A stretch of DNA of 64,000 nt from Kocuria flava (lineage in GTDB: Bacteria; Actinomycetota; Actinomycetes; Actinomycetales; Micrococcaceae): NCBI RefSeq assembly GCF_001482365.1, contig NZ_CP013254.1:930001-994000 (forward strand). Direction: 5' to 3'. Numbering within the stretch: the stretch's first letter is position 1; each line of letters starts with the position of its first letter. Shown piece by piece: positions 39,943-48,408 of the stretch. The position numbers were made by a program, and so were the translations under genes. A model generated the notes under the pieces. The model was not told the DNA's origin. It searched no databases and saw nothing but the letters and a program-made list of their open reading frames with translations.

Positions 39943-41649
39943 ATGAACTCCGTCGTCCTCGCCGTGGTCGGCGTGGCCATGATGATCCTCGGGTACGCCC
40001 TGTACTCGAAGTTCCTGGCCCGCCGCATCTACCGCCTGCAGCCCGACTTCGAGACCCCGTCGCACGAGCTGCGCGACGGGGTCGACTACGTCCCCACCAA
40101 CAAGTACGTCCTGTGGGGCCACCACTTCACCTCCGTGGCCGGCGCGGCGCCCATCGTGGGCCCCGCCGTCGCCGTGATCTGGGGCTGGCTGCCCGCCTTC
40201 CTCTGGGTCACCATCGGCACGATCTTCTTCGCCGGCATGCACGACCTCGGCGCCCTGTGGGCGTCGGTGCGCAACAAGGGCCGCTCCATCGGCTCGCTGT
40301 CCGGGCGCTACATCGGCGCCCGCGGCCGCAACCTGTTCCTCGTGGTGATCTTCCTGCTGCTGCTGATGGTCAACGCGGCCTTCGCCGTGGTGATCGCCAA
40401 CCTGCTGGTCTCCACCCCGACCGCCGTGATCCCCACCTGGGGCGCGATCGTCGTGGCGCTTCTCGTGGGCCAGGCGATCTACCGCCTCAAGTGGAGCCTG
40501 CCGCTGGTCTCGGTGGTCGGCGTCGTGGCCCTCTACAGCCTCATCCTCCTCGGCGACCGCTTCCCCGTGGTGCTGCCGGACACGGTCCTGGGCCTGTCCG
40601 CCAACGCCTTCTGGATCGTGGTGCTCTTCCTCTACGCCGGCGTGGCCTCCGTGGTGCCGGTGTGGGCGCTGCTGCAGCCGCGCGACTACATCAACGGCCT
40701 GCAGCTGTTCATCGGCCTGGGCCTGCTCTACGGCTCGGTGCTGCTGTCCGCGCCCACGGTCGTGGCCCCGGCCTACAACGAGGCCGTGCCCGAGGGCACC
40801 CCCAGCCTCGTGCCGCTGCTGTTCGTGACCATCGCGTGCGGGGCGATCTCCGGCTTCCACGGCATCGTCTCCTCCGGCACCTCCGCCAAGCAGCTGGACA
40901 AGGAGACCGACGCCCGCTTCGTCGGCTACTTCGGGGCCGTGGGCGAGGGCCTGCTCGCGCTGGGGGCGATCATCGCCACCACCGCCGGCTACCGCACGAT
41001 CGCCGACTGGGAGGCCGTCTACACGGCGTTCAACCAGGGCGGGGTCGCCGCGTTCGTCCAGGGCGGGGGCAGCATCATGAACGCCGGGCTCGGCATCCCG
41101 CCGTCGCTGTCGGCCACGATCCTCGCGACCATGGCCGTGCTCTTCGCCGCCACCACGATGGACACCGGCGTGCGCCTGCAGCGCTTCGTGGTCCAGGAGG
41201 CCGCCCACCTCATGGGCGTGAACCTCAACAAGGCGCTCGCCACCGTGATCGTGCTCGTCGTGGCGCTGGGGCTGACCTTCGGCGCCGGCGCGGACGGCTC
41301 CGGCGGCATGCTCATCTGGCCGCTGTTCGGCACCACCAACCAGCTGCTGGCCGGACTGACCCTCTCGGTCGTCGCGGTGATGCTCATGCGCAAGGGCCGC
41401 CCCGTGCTGCCCGTGCTCGTCCCGCTCGTGTTCGTGCTCGTGATGTCCGTCTACGCGCTGGTCGTGCAGCTGGGCCAGTTCTGGGCCGCCGAGAACTGGC
41501 TGCTGCTGGTGCTCGACGTCGTCATCCTGGTGGCCGCGCTGTGGGTGATCGTCGAGGCCGTCGGCGCGATGGCCAGTGCGCGGAAGAACCCGCAGGACCG
41601 GGACGACCAGCCGCAGCCGTCCACGGCCGGGGAGAACCGCTCCCTGTGA
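39943..41649 (+). CDS. cstA: CstA family peptide/pyruvate transporter
   Basis: The 568-residue CstA-family membrane protein has many helices and the hallmark blocks LWGHHFTSVAGAAPIVGPAVAVIWGWLPAFLWVTIG, FFAGMHDLGALW and SGFHGIVSSGTSAKQL. CstA proteins import peptides or pyruvate when carbon is scarce. It is shorter than the 700-residue Escherichia coli protein and matches the actinobacterial short form. It leads a three-gene unit with the cory-CC-star and ArsA-type genes, 12 bases downstream. The ATG follows GGAGCGAC. Confidence 0.88.
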   Translation: MNSVVLAVVGVAMMILGYALYSKFLARRIYRLQPDFETPSHELRDGVDYVPTNKYVLWGHHFTSVAGAAPIVGPAVAVIWGWLPAFLWVTIGTIFFAGMHDLGALWASVRNKGRSIGSLSGRYIGARGRNLFLVVIFLLLLMVNAAFAVVIANLLVSTPTAVIPTWGAIVVALLVGQAIYRLKWSLPLVSVVGVVALYSLILLGDRFPVVLPDTVLGLSANAFWIVVLFLYAGVASVVPVWALLQPRDYINGLQLFIGLGLLYGSVLLSAPTVVAPAYNEAVPEGTPSLVPLLFVTIACGAISGFHGIVSSGTSAKQLDKETDARFVGYFGAVGEGLLALGAIIATTAGYRTIADWEAVYTAFNQGGVAAFVQGGGSIMNAGLGIPPSLSATILATMAVLFAATTMDTGVRLQRFVVQEAAHLMGVNLNKALATVIVLVVALGLTFGAGADGSGGMLIWPLFGTTNQLLAGLTLSVVAVMLMRKGRPVLPVLVPLVFVLVMSVYALVVQLGQFWAAENWLLLVLDVVILVAALWVIVEAVGAMASARKNPQDRDDQPQPSTAGENRSL

Positions 41650-41661
41650 GCCGGTGAGCCC

Positions 41662-41937
41662 GTGACGGCCCTCGAGCGGCTGCGCACCGTGCGGGCCCGC
41701 CTCCGGGCGGGCCTGCACGAGTTCTACGTCGCGCCCTACCGGCGCACCTTCGCCCGCGCCGAGCGCGACGAGGAGGACCTGTTCATGATGCTCGTCCTCT
41801 CCGAGGCCCTCGGCGTGCCCAACCCCGCCGGCTACTACACCGCCGAGCTGCTGCCCGTGGTCTACGACCGGTTCCACGACTGGCACCGGCGCATGGGCAT
41901 GGACCGCTCGCCCCTGGAACACGTCTCATGCTGCTAG
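41662..41937 (+). CDS. cory-CC-star protein
   Basis: The 91-residue cytosolic protein ends in Cys-Cys followed directly by the stop codon, the feature for which the cory-CC-star family is named. Its body has an aromatic and basic segment (HEFYVAPYRRTFARAE), an acidic-hydrophobic core (DEEDLFMMLVLSEALGVPNPAGYYTAELLP) and a WHRRMGMDRSPLEH stretch before the CC. No function is established. The GTG start is 12 bases after cstA, and the last codons contain the start codon of the ArsA-type gene, so the three genes are tightly coupled. Confidence 0.88.
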   Translation: MTALERLRTVRARLRAGLHEFYVAPYRRTFARAERDEEDLFMMLVLSEALGVPNPAGYYTAELLPVVYDRFHDWHRRMGMDRSPLEHVSCC

Positions 41938-42938
41938 AGCTCGCCGCGACCCGGCGCGTCCTGTTCGTCGGCGGCAAGGGCGGGGTCGGCAAGACCGCCG
42001 TCGCCTCCGCCACCGCGCTCGCCCGGGCCCGGGCCGGGCAGCGGGTGCTCGTGGTCTCCACCGACCCCGCGCACAACCTCGGCCACCTGTGGCAGCGGGA
42101 GGTCGGCGACCGCATCACCGCCCTGGCCCCGGGCCTGGACGGGATCGAGGTCGACCCCGTGGCCACCACCGACGCCCACCTCGCCGCAGTGGGGGCCACG
42201 ATCCGCCGGCTGATGCCCGAGCACCTCCACGGCGAGGTCACCAAGCACATGGAGCTCGCCCGCGACTCCCCGGGCACCCACGAGGCCGCCGTGCTCGAGC
42301 GCATCGCCGAGCTCGTGGACCTCGGGCTGCGCGAGTACGACCTCGTCGTCTTCGACACCGCCCCCTCCGGGCACACCGCCCGGCTCATGGCACTGCCCGA
42401 AATCATGTCCGCGTGGACGGAGGGCCTGCTGCGCCGCCGCGGCCGGGCCGAGGGCTTCGGCGCCGCCCGGCGCGCGCTCGAGGACCCGGACGCCGGGGCC
42501 GAGCAGCTCGTGGGCACGGGGGCCGTGCGCGACCCCCGGCGCGAGCGCGACCTCGGGATCCGCCGGGTCCTCCTGCGACGCCGCGAGCGCTTCGAGGCGC
42601 TGCGGGAGGTCCTCACCGACCGGCGGCGCTGCGCGTTCGTCATCGTCCTGGCCGCCGAGCGGCTGCCCGTGCTGGAGACCGTCGAGCTGCACGGGCAGCT
42701 GGCCCGGGCCGGCGTGCACGTCGGGGCGCTCGTGGTGAACAAGCGCTCCCCGGCCGGTGCGGGGGAGCTGCTCGCCGCCCGCCGGGCCCTCGAGGACGGC
42801 TGGCTCGCGCGGCTGCGGGCCGCCCTGCCCGGCCTGCCGGTGCTCGAGGTGCCCCTGCTGCCCGGGGAGGTCGTGGGGGAGGAGGGGCTCGAGCGCTTCG
42901 GGGAGGCCCTCGCCCAGGGCGCCACCAGCTCCCCGTGA
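41928..42938 (+). CDS. ArsA/GET3-type ATPase
   Basis: The 336-residue P-loop ATPase of the ArsA/Get3 family has the deviant Walker A GGKGGVGKT at residues 15-23, switch I STDPAHNLGHLW near 44 and switch II DTAPSGHTARLMALPE near 144. No arsenite transporter is nearby, and the ArsA arsenite-site cysteines are not evident, so resistance to arsenic is unlikely. It begins inside the last codons of the cory-CC-star gene (ATG in the Cys-Cys codons), with cstA as the third partner. A role in guiding a membrane or metal cargo is inference. Confidence 0.85.
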   Translation: MLLELAATRRVLFVGGKGGVGKTAVASATALARARAGQRVLVVSTDPAHNLGHLWQREVGDRITALAPGLDGIEVDPVATTDAHLAAVGATIRRLMPEHLHGEVTKHMELARDSPGTHEAAVLERIAELVDLGLREYDLVVFDTAPSGHTARLMALPEIMSAWTEGLLRRRGRAEGFGAARRALEDPDAGAEQLVGTGAVRDPRRERDLGIRRVLLRRRERFEALREVLTDRRRCAFVIVLAAERLPVLETVELHGQLARAGVHVGALVVNKRSPAGAGELLAARRALEDGWLARLRAALPGLPVLEVPLLPGEVVGEEGLERFGEALAQGATSSP

Positions 42939-42951
42939 GAGCCTCCCGGCC

Positions 42952-44484
42952 ATGAGCACGGAGCCCGCAGGAGGACGCCGGCCGCCCTGGTGGCTGCTCG
43001 GTCTCGGCGCGACCGCGGTCGCCGTCGGCACGGCCGAGCTGCTGGCCTGGGTGACCGGCCCCGTGGGCGCCCCGCTGACCGCGGTGGGCGGGGTGGTCGT
43101 CGACGCCGTGCCCGCCCCGGTCAAGGACGCCGCGATCGCCCTGTTCGGCACCGCCGACAAGCTCGTGCTGCTGCTCGTCATGGTGACCGGGCTCGCGGGA
43201 CTGGGCGCCGGGATCGGGGCGGCCCAGCGGGCGAACCGGCCCATGGGCGCGGTCCTGCTCGCGGTGCTGGGGCTGCTCGGGCTGCTCGCGGTGCTCTCGC
43301 GGGCCGGGGCGGGGGCGGTCGACGCGGTGCCCGTCGTCGCCGGCACCGCCGCCGGGGTGGCGGTGCTGACCCTGCTGACGCGCGCCGCGGCACCGGCCCC
43401 GGACGGCCCCGCCGGTGCCGGGCGGCGCGACGTGCTCACCCTGGCCGTCGCCGCCGCGGTGCTGGGCACGGCCGCCGGGGCCGCCGGCCGGTGGGCCGGC
43501 TCCGTGGCCGCCCGGGCACCGGCCGCCCGCGAGCTGCTGCGCCTGCCCGCCCCCGCCCTGCGCGAGCGGATCCCGCCCGGGACGGACCTGGGCGTGGCGG
43601 GCGCCGAGCCGTGGCTGACCCCGTCCGGGCAGTTCTACCGCATCGACACCGCCCTGGCCGTGCCGCGCATCGACGTGGGGACCTGGCGGCTGCGGATCCA
43701 CGGGCTCGTCGAGCGCGAGCTCGACCTGGACTTCGACCAGCTCACGGCCCGGCCGCTGCTCGAGCGGGCCGTGACCCTGGCGTGCGTGTCCAACCCCGTG
43801 GGCGGGGACCTGGCCGGCAACGCCGTGTGGACCGGGGTGCCGCTGCGGGAGCTGCTGGCGGAGGCCGGCGTCGCCGCCGAGGCGGACATGGTCCTGTCCA
43901 CCTCCGCGGACGGCTTCACGGCCGGCACCCCGCTGGGGGCCCTGACCGATCCGGACCGGGACGCGCTGCTCGCGGTGAGCATGAACGGGCAGCCGCTGCC
44001 CTTCGAGCACGGCTACCCCGTGCGCATGGTCGTGCCGGGGCTCTACGGCTACGTCTCGGCGACCAAGTGGGTCGTGGACCTGGAGGTCACCCGCTTCGAC
44101 CGCGCCGAGGCGTACTGGACCGTGCGCGGCTGGTCGGCGCGGGGCCCGGTCAAGACCGCCTCGCGGATCGAGGTCCCCCGGCAGCGGGCCACCGTGGCCG
44201 CCGGGACGGTCGTGCTCGCCGGCACCGCGTGGGCCCAGCACACCGGGATCGCCGCCGTCCAGGTCAGCGTGGACGGCGGCCCCTGGCGGGAGGCGGAACT
44301 GGGCGCGGTGCCCTCCGCGGACACCTGGCGGCAGTGGGCGCTGCGCACCGAACTGGGCCCCGGGGCGCACACCGCCCGGGTCCGGGCCGTCGACGCGGAC
44401 GGCACCGTGCAGACCGGCGAGCAGGCCCCGCCCGCCCCGGACGGCGCCTCCGGGTGGCACGAGCGCGGCTTCACCGTCGCCTGA
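42952..44484 (+). CDS. Sulfite-oxidase-type molybdopterin oxidoreductase with membrane anchor
   Basis: The 510-residue protein has five or so N-terminal membrane helices (residues 14-185) and a C-terminal molybdopterin domain of the sulfite oxidase family. The molybdenum ligand Cys278 lies in LACVSNPVGGDLAGNAVWTGVPL; the substrate region FEHGYPVRMVVPGLYGY near 345 and a C-terminal Mo-co dimerisation domain (VAAGTVVLAGTAWAQHTGI) follow. No twin-arginine signal precedes it; the membrane segments may anchor it at the cell surface. It would reduce or oxidise a small oxo-anion or sulfoxide. It is 13 bases after the ArsA-type gene and may share its transcript. Confidence 0.85.
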   Translation: MSTEPAGGRRPPWWLLGLGATAVAVGTAELLAWVTGPVGAPLTAVGGVVVDAVPAPVKDAAIALFGTADKLVLLLVMVTGLAGLGAGIGAAQRANRPMGAVLLAVLGLLGLLAVLSRAGAGAVDAVPVVAGTAAGVAVLTLLTRAAAPAPDGPAGAGRRDVLTLAVAAAVLGTAAGAAGRWAGSVAARAPAARELLRLPAPALRERIPPGTDLGVAGAEPWLTPSGQFYRIDTALAVPRIDVGTWRLRIHGLVERELDLDFDQLTARPLLERAVTLACVSNPVGGDLAGNAVWTGVPLRELLAEAGVAAEADMVLSTSADGFTAGTPLGALTDPDRDALLAVSMNGQPLPFEHGYPVRMVVPGLYGYVSATKWVVDLEVTRFDRAEAYWTVRGWSARGPVKTASRIEVPRQRATVAAGTVVLAGTAWAQHTGIAAVQVSVDGGPWREAELGAVPSADTWRQWALRTELGPGAHTARVRAVDADGTVQTGEQAPPAPDGASGWHERGFTVA

Positions 44485-44515
44485 ACCCGGGGCGGTGCGC
44501 TCCGCGCCCGCCCCG

Positions 44516-44521
44516 TAGAGT
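44516..44521 (+). promoter_or_regulatory. -10-like element of a probably leaderless MFS gene
   Basis: TAGAGT lies 7 bases before the GTG at 44529, without a ribosome site, again the leaderless layout. No clear -35 was placed. Confidence 0.4.
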
Positions 44522-44528
44522 CGGCCGG

Positions 44529-45833
44529 GTGACCGCTCTCGACCCCGCCCGGATCCGCCGCGCCCGTCTCGCCGTCTCGGCGTTCTTCCTCACCAACGGG
44601 GCCCTCTACGCCAACCTCCTGCCCCGGCTGCCCGAGGTCAAGGACGCCTTCGGGCTCTCCAACACCCTCTACGGCCTGGCCGTCGTGGCGTTCCCGCTCG
44701 GGGCGATCCTCGTGGGCGCCCTGCCCGGACGGGCGGTCCGGCGCATCGGCTCGGGCCGGCTCGCCGCCCTCGGGACGGTCGTGCTCTCGGCGTGCCTGGC
44801 CGCCGCCGGCCTCGGCGCGGGCCCGGGGGCGGGCACGACCGCCGGCCTCGCGGTGTTCGTGCTCGCGATGCTGCTCGCCGGGATGCTCGACGCCCACGTC
44901 GACACCGCCCAGAACGCCCAGGGCATGGACGTCCAGCGGGCCCGGGGCCGGTCGATCATCAACTCCCTGCACGCGCTGTGGAGCCTCGGGGCCGTGGCCG
45001 GCGGGCTCATGGGCACCGCCGCGCTGGCCCTCGGCCTGCCCATCGCCTGGCACCTGGGCCTGAGCGGCCTGCTGTGGAGCGCCGTGGCCCTCACGGCCCT
45101 GCGCTGCGCGCTCGGGCCCGAGGACGGCACCAGGCTGCGGACGACGACGGCCTCGCCCGCCGACACCCGCGCCGCCGCCGGTCCCGAGGATCCCGGTGCC
45201 GCGCCCGCCGCGCCCGCCGGGGCCGGCGCCGCACCGGCCGGCCGCGGCGGCCGGGGACGCGCGGCCCTGCTGCTGCCCGTCGCGGCCGTGGCCATGGCCG
45301 GGGTGATGGTCGAGGACGTCGGCGCCAACTGGTCGGCCGTCTACCTCACGACCCAGCTCGCCACCCCGCCGGCCGCCGCCGGCCTCGGGCTCGTGGCGAT
45401 GATGGCCGCCCAGTTCGTGGGGCGGATGCTCGGGGACCCCATGACCGACCGCTGGGGCCGGGCCCCCGTGGCCCGGGCCGGCGCAGGCCTGAGCGCCGCC
45501 GGGATGCTGCTGGTCGTGCTCGCCCCCGTCCCGGCCGTCGCCGTCGCCGGCTTCGCGCTCGCCGGCTTCGGCTGCGCCACCCTCGTCCCGGCGGCCTTCC
45601 ACGCCGCCGACCACCTGCCCGGGTTCCGGCCGGGCACGGGCCTGGCGCTGGTGAGCTGGATGATGCGGATCAGCTTCCTCGGCCTCTCCCCGGCGGTCGG
45701 CGCGCTCTCCGACGCGGTGGGGCTGCGCTGGGCGCTCGCCGTCGTGCCCGTCTTCGCGCTCGGCGCCGTGCTGGTCGCGGGCTCACTGCGCGACCGGCCG
45801 GCACCCCTGGCCGGGAGCGCGCGGCCCGCCTAG
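44529..45833 (+). CDS. MFS transporter (YbjJ-like)
   Basis: The 434-residue protein has 12 predicted membrane helices in two halves separated by a Pro/Ala-rich linker (residues 198-240, AGPEDPGAAPAAPAGAGAAP). Motifs RLPEVKDAFGLSNTLYGLAVVAFPLGAILVG and MLDAHVDTAQNAQGMDVQ match the YbjJ/fucose-permease-like branch of the superfamily. The substrate is unknown. The GTG start is supported by a TAGAGT element 7 bases upstream. It stands alone between the molybdoenzyme and the hemerythrin gene, with a hairpin after its stop. Confidence 0.82.
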   Translation: MTALDPARIRRARLAVSAFFLTNGALYANLLPRLPEVKDAFGLSNTLYGLAVVAFPLGAILVGALPGRAVRRIGSGRLAALGTVVLSACLAAAGLGAGPGAGTTAGLAVFVLAMLLAGMLDAHVDTAQNAQGMDVQRARGRSIINSLHALWSLGAVAGGLMGTAALALGLPIAWHLGLSGLLWSAVALTALRCALGPEDGTRLRTTTASPADTRAAAGPEDPGAAPAAPAGAGAAPAGRGGRGRAALLLPVAAVAMAGVMVEDVGANWSAVYLTTQLATPPAAAGLGLVAMMAAQFVGRMLGDPMTDRWGRAPVARAGAGLSAAGMLLVVLAPVPAVAVAGFALAGFGCATLVPAAFHAADHLPGFRPGTGLALVSWMMRISFLGLSPAVGALSDAVGLRWALAVVPVFALGAVLVAGSLRDRPAPLAGSARPA

Positions 45834-45868
45834 AGTCGGAGGTGCTCAGCACACTGCCGAAGTGTGCG

Positions 45869-45899
45869 CCGGCCCCGGCACGAGGACGTGCGGGGCCGG
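45869..45899 (+). terminator. Hairpin after the MFS gene
   Basis: CCGGCCCCGGCACG (45869-45882) pairs with 45887-45899 with one bulged G and a 4-base loop, 35 bases after the MFS stop and before the hemerythrin leader. Confidence 0.55.
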
Positions 45900-45949
45900 G
45901 CGGCTCCCGCGGGCTCCCGCCGGGAGCAGGACCGACGGAAGGACCCACC

Positions 45950-46522
45950 ATGACCGAGAACACCGCCGGCGGCGGCCAGGACGTCGTCGACATCCTGGCC
46001 GCGGACCACCGCGACATGCTCGAGCTGCTCGGGCGCGTCGAGGCCGCCTCCGACCCCGGCGAGCGACGGGACCTCCTGGACACCGTGATCGCCGAGGTGA
46101 TGCGCCACTCCGTGGCCGAGGAGATGCACGTCTACCCCGTGATGGAGCAGCACCTGCCCAACGGCTCCGAGGAGGTCGAGCACGACAAGGAGGAGCACCA
46201 GGAGCTCGTCGAGCTGATGAAGAAGCTCGAGGCCGTCGACGCCGCCGACCCCGCCTTCCTCGAGCTCGTCCGCACGTTCCGGGGACAACTGAGCCACCAC
46301 GCCGACGACGAGGAGAGCGACCAGTTCCCCGCGCTGCGCGCCCACATCCCGGCCGACACCCTCGTGGAGCTCGGGCGGAAGGTCGAGCACGCCAAGAAGC
46401 TGGCGCCCACCCGGCCGCACCCGCACGCCCCGCACGCCGAGCTGTTCCACAAGACGGTAGGCCCGGGCGTGGGCATGGTCGACCGGCTGCTCGACAAGCT
46501 CACCGGCCGGCGGACCGGCTGA
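45950..46522 (+). CDS. Hemerythrin-like HHE domain protein
   Basis: The 190-residue protein has a four-helix HHE cation-binding domain (residues 10-140): DILAADHRDMLELLGRVE, HSVAEEMHVYPVMEQHLPNGSEEVEHDKEEHQELVELMKKLE and QLSHHADDEESDQFPALRAHI carry the expected His/Glu iron ligands. Such proteins bind a di-iron centre and may sense oxygen or nitrosative stress. The C-terminal 45 residues are basic and His/Pro-rich (APTRPHPHAPHAELFHKTVG). The ATG follows GACGGAAGGACCC. It converges on an SDR gene. Confidence 0.9.
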   Translation: MTENTAGGGQDVVDILAADHRDMLELLGRVEAASDPGERRDLLDTVIAEVMRHSVAEEMHVYPVMEQHLPNGSEEVEHDKEEHQELVELMKKLEAVDAADPAFLELVRTFRGQLSHHADDEESDQFPALRAHIPADTLVELGRKVEHAKKLAPTRPHPHAPHAELFHKTVGPGVGMVDRLLDKLTGRRTG

Positions 46523-46541
46523 GCCGGCGGCGGGGTCCGGG

Positions 46542-47216
46542 TCAGCCGACCCGGACCTCGTGCACCCCGCGCTCCAGGCCGCGCTCGAGGGCGGCCAGGG
46601 CGTCGTCGACGTCGTGGCCCGGAGGCAGCCGCGGCGGCAGCCCGGCGAGGGCGCGGTCGACGAGCCCGGTGTCCATGTGGGGCAGGCGGGCGTCGACCAC
46701 CGCGATCCGCCGCCGCCGCAGCTCCCGCCGCAGCGACCCGAGCCACGAGGCCATCGCGGCCTTGGACGCGGCGTAGGCGGCCATCCCCGCCAGCGGCAGC
46801 TCCGCGACCACGCCGGTCAGCACCGCCACGGCCCCGCCGTCGGACAGGTGCGGCAGGGCAGCCCGGACCAGGGCCATGGGCCCCAGGGCGTTGACCTCGA
46901 AGAGCTCCTCCACGACCGCCCCGTCCTCCTCGGCGGCGGGGCCGAAGGCCGCGGCGCCGGTGGCGATCACCACCGCGTCCAGCCCGCCCAGCTCCTCGGC
47001 GGCCCGGCGCACCACCTCCGCGACGGCGTCGTGGTCCACGAGGTCCAGGGCGTGGGCGGCGCGCAGCCCCAGCTCCCGGCGCACGTCCTCGGCGGCCGCC
47101 GCCGAGCGGCCCGTCACCACGATCTCCCGGGTGCGCGCCGCGAGCCGCTCGCACAGCCGCCGCCCGAGCACACCGGTGGCCCCCACCACGAGGATCCTCG
47201 CGCCGTCCAGGTCCAT
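46542..47216 (-). CDS. Short-chain dehydrogenase/reductase, 224 aa
   Basis: The protein is a compact SDR with the N-terminal motif VVGATGVLGRRLCERLA (residues 10-26), an atypical TGAAAFG in place of NNAG near 90, and an active site AAYAASKAAMASWLGSL near 146 supplying the Tyr-Lys pair. It lacks the usual C-terminal substrate lobe of longer SDRs. The substrate is unknown. GGGAGGACGGCC precedes the ATG. It is divergent from the lipoprotein gene, with 246 bases between that contain a TAGATT element but no further gene that I can support. Confidence 0.8.
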   Translation of the reverse strand: MDLDGARILVVGATGVLGRRLCERLAARTREIVVTGRSAAAAEDVRRELGLRAAHALDLVDHDAVAEVVRRAAEELGGLDAVVIATGAAAFGPAAEEDGAVVEELFEVNALGPMALVRAALPHLSDGGAVAVLTGVVAELPLAGMAAYAASKAAMASWLGSLRRELRRRRIAVVDARLPHMDTGLVDRALAGLPPRLPPGHDVDDALAALERGLERGVHEVRVG

Positions 47217-47462
47217 GGCCGTCCTCCCGTCGCGGCCCCGGGGCGGAGCCGTTGCGACCATGCTCCGGGAACGGGCGGAGCGCGACAAGAGGGCGCCGCC
47301 GACCTGCGCCGACGCCCGGGCCGGCCGCGGCGGGCGCAGCACGGGGCCGGTGCCGCGGCGGCCGTTGCCGGGGCGGGCGCGCCTGCGTAGATTGCGGTGC
47401 GTCGGGACCGTGGCCGGAGCGCGCCCGCGCGCCGCACGGGTCCCGGGCAGGGAGCGCACCCC

Positions 47463-48362
47463 ATGTCCACCACGTCCCGCCCCGCCCTGGCGCTCGCCGC
47501 CGCCTGCCTGCTCGTGAGCTCGTGCGCCGGACCGGGGGAGGGAGGCCCGTCCGGGGAGGGGACGGGACCCGCCGCGACGGCCACGGCACCGTCCCCGTCC
47601 GCGCCGCCGCGGGACGAGCCTGCGGCGCAGGAGTCCACCACCGCCTCCCCCACCGGGGGAGCCCCGCCGGCCCCCGCGCCCACGGCGGCTCCCGCGCCCA
47701 CGGCGGCCCCCTCGCAGCACCCCTCCGCCCCCGCCGGCCCGGCGCCCGGGGTTCCAGGTCCGGCGGGACCGGGCGAGGCCCCTACGGCCGCACCGGCGCT
47801 GAAGACCTGGTCGGGCACCGCCGCGGACGCGGCCTTCGCGCTGGAGATGCCCGCCGCGTGGACGGTGCAGGGGGAGTTCACGGACGTGGGCGGCACCGTG
47901 ACCGTCCTGGGCGAGGACGGGGCCCCGGTGGCCCACCTCAGCGTCCTCGTGGCCTGGGGCGCCGAGTGCAGCCCCGGCTGCCCGGCCCCGCCGGTCGTCC
48001 ATCTCGGGGACGTGCCCGGGGGCGCGCCGCTCTCGCGCAGCGGGGAGTTCGTGGTGCGCTCCGTGGCGATGGACCTCGGGGCGGAGCCGGAGCTGCGCAC
48101 CCTCTACGGCTGGCAGGGGCCGGTGCGGCTGACGACCTCCCTGACCGACGCCGAGGTCCCGCCGCCGGCCACGATGCTGCCGCACGTCATGTACGGCCTC
48201 GGGCTCGTCGAGACCGGCGTGGTCGCCGTCAACGGCATCACCTACCGCACCGTCGTCCTCAGCTCCGTCCACGACGTCGCCACGCTGCAGGAGGCCGAGG
48301 CGTACACCGCCTCGGAGGAGCACCGGCAGGTGCAGGCGATGATCGCCTCGTTCCGCGCCTGA
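47463..48362 (+). CDS. Putative lipoprotein with Pro/Ala/Thr-rich linker
   Basis: The 299-residue protein has a lipoprotein signal with Cys21 in the lipobox CLLVSSC, then a long low-complexity stretch (residues 22-110, rich in Pro, Ala, Thr, Ser) typical of a flexible cell-wall spacer. The folded part (residues 112-299) has no family that I recognise; it contains WSGTAADAAFALEMPAAWTVQGEF, a possible disulfide pair in ECSPGCPAPP and an alternation of strands. It is probably a surface-anchored domain. It stands alone, converging on the acyl-CoA dehydrogenase. Confidence 0.7.
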   Translation: MSTTSRPALALAAACLLVSSCAGPGEGGPSGEGTGPAATATAPSPSAPPRDEPAAQESTTASPTGGAPPAPAPTAAPAPTAAPSQHPSAPAGPAPGVPGPAGPGEAPTAAPALKTWSGTAADAAFALEMPAAWTVQGEFTDVGGTVTVLGEDGAPVAHLSVLVAWGAECSPGCPAPPVVHLGDVPGGAPLSRSGEFVVRSVAMDLGAEPELRTLYGWQGPVRLTTSLTDAEVPPPATMLPHVMYGLGLVETGVVAVNGITYRTVVLSSVHDVATLQEAEAYTASEEHRQVQAMIASFRA

Positions 48363-48408
48363 GCCGCCGCACCCGGGGCTCGTGCCGGGGCCCGGGGCGC
48401 GTGCCGGC

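Noticed and set aside
42952..44484. Reading the molybdoenzyme as an arsenite or arsenate enzyme because of the ArsA-type neighbour
   Set aside because: The domain is of the sulfite oxidase family and the ATPase lacks visible arsenite-site cysteines; no ars transporter is nearby.
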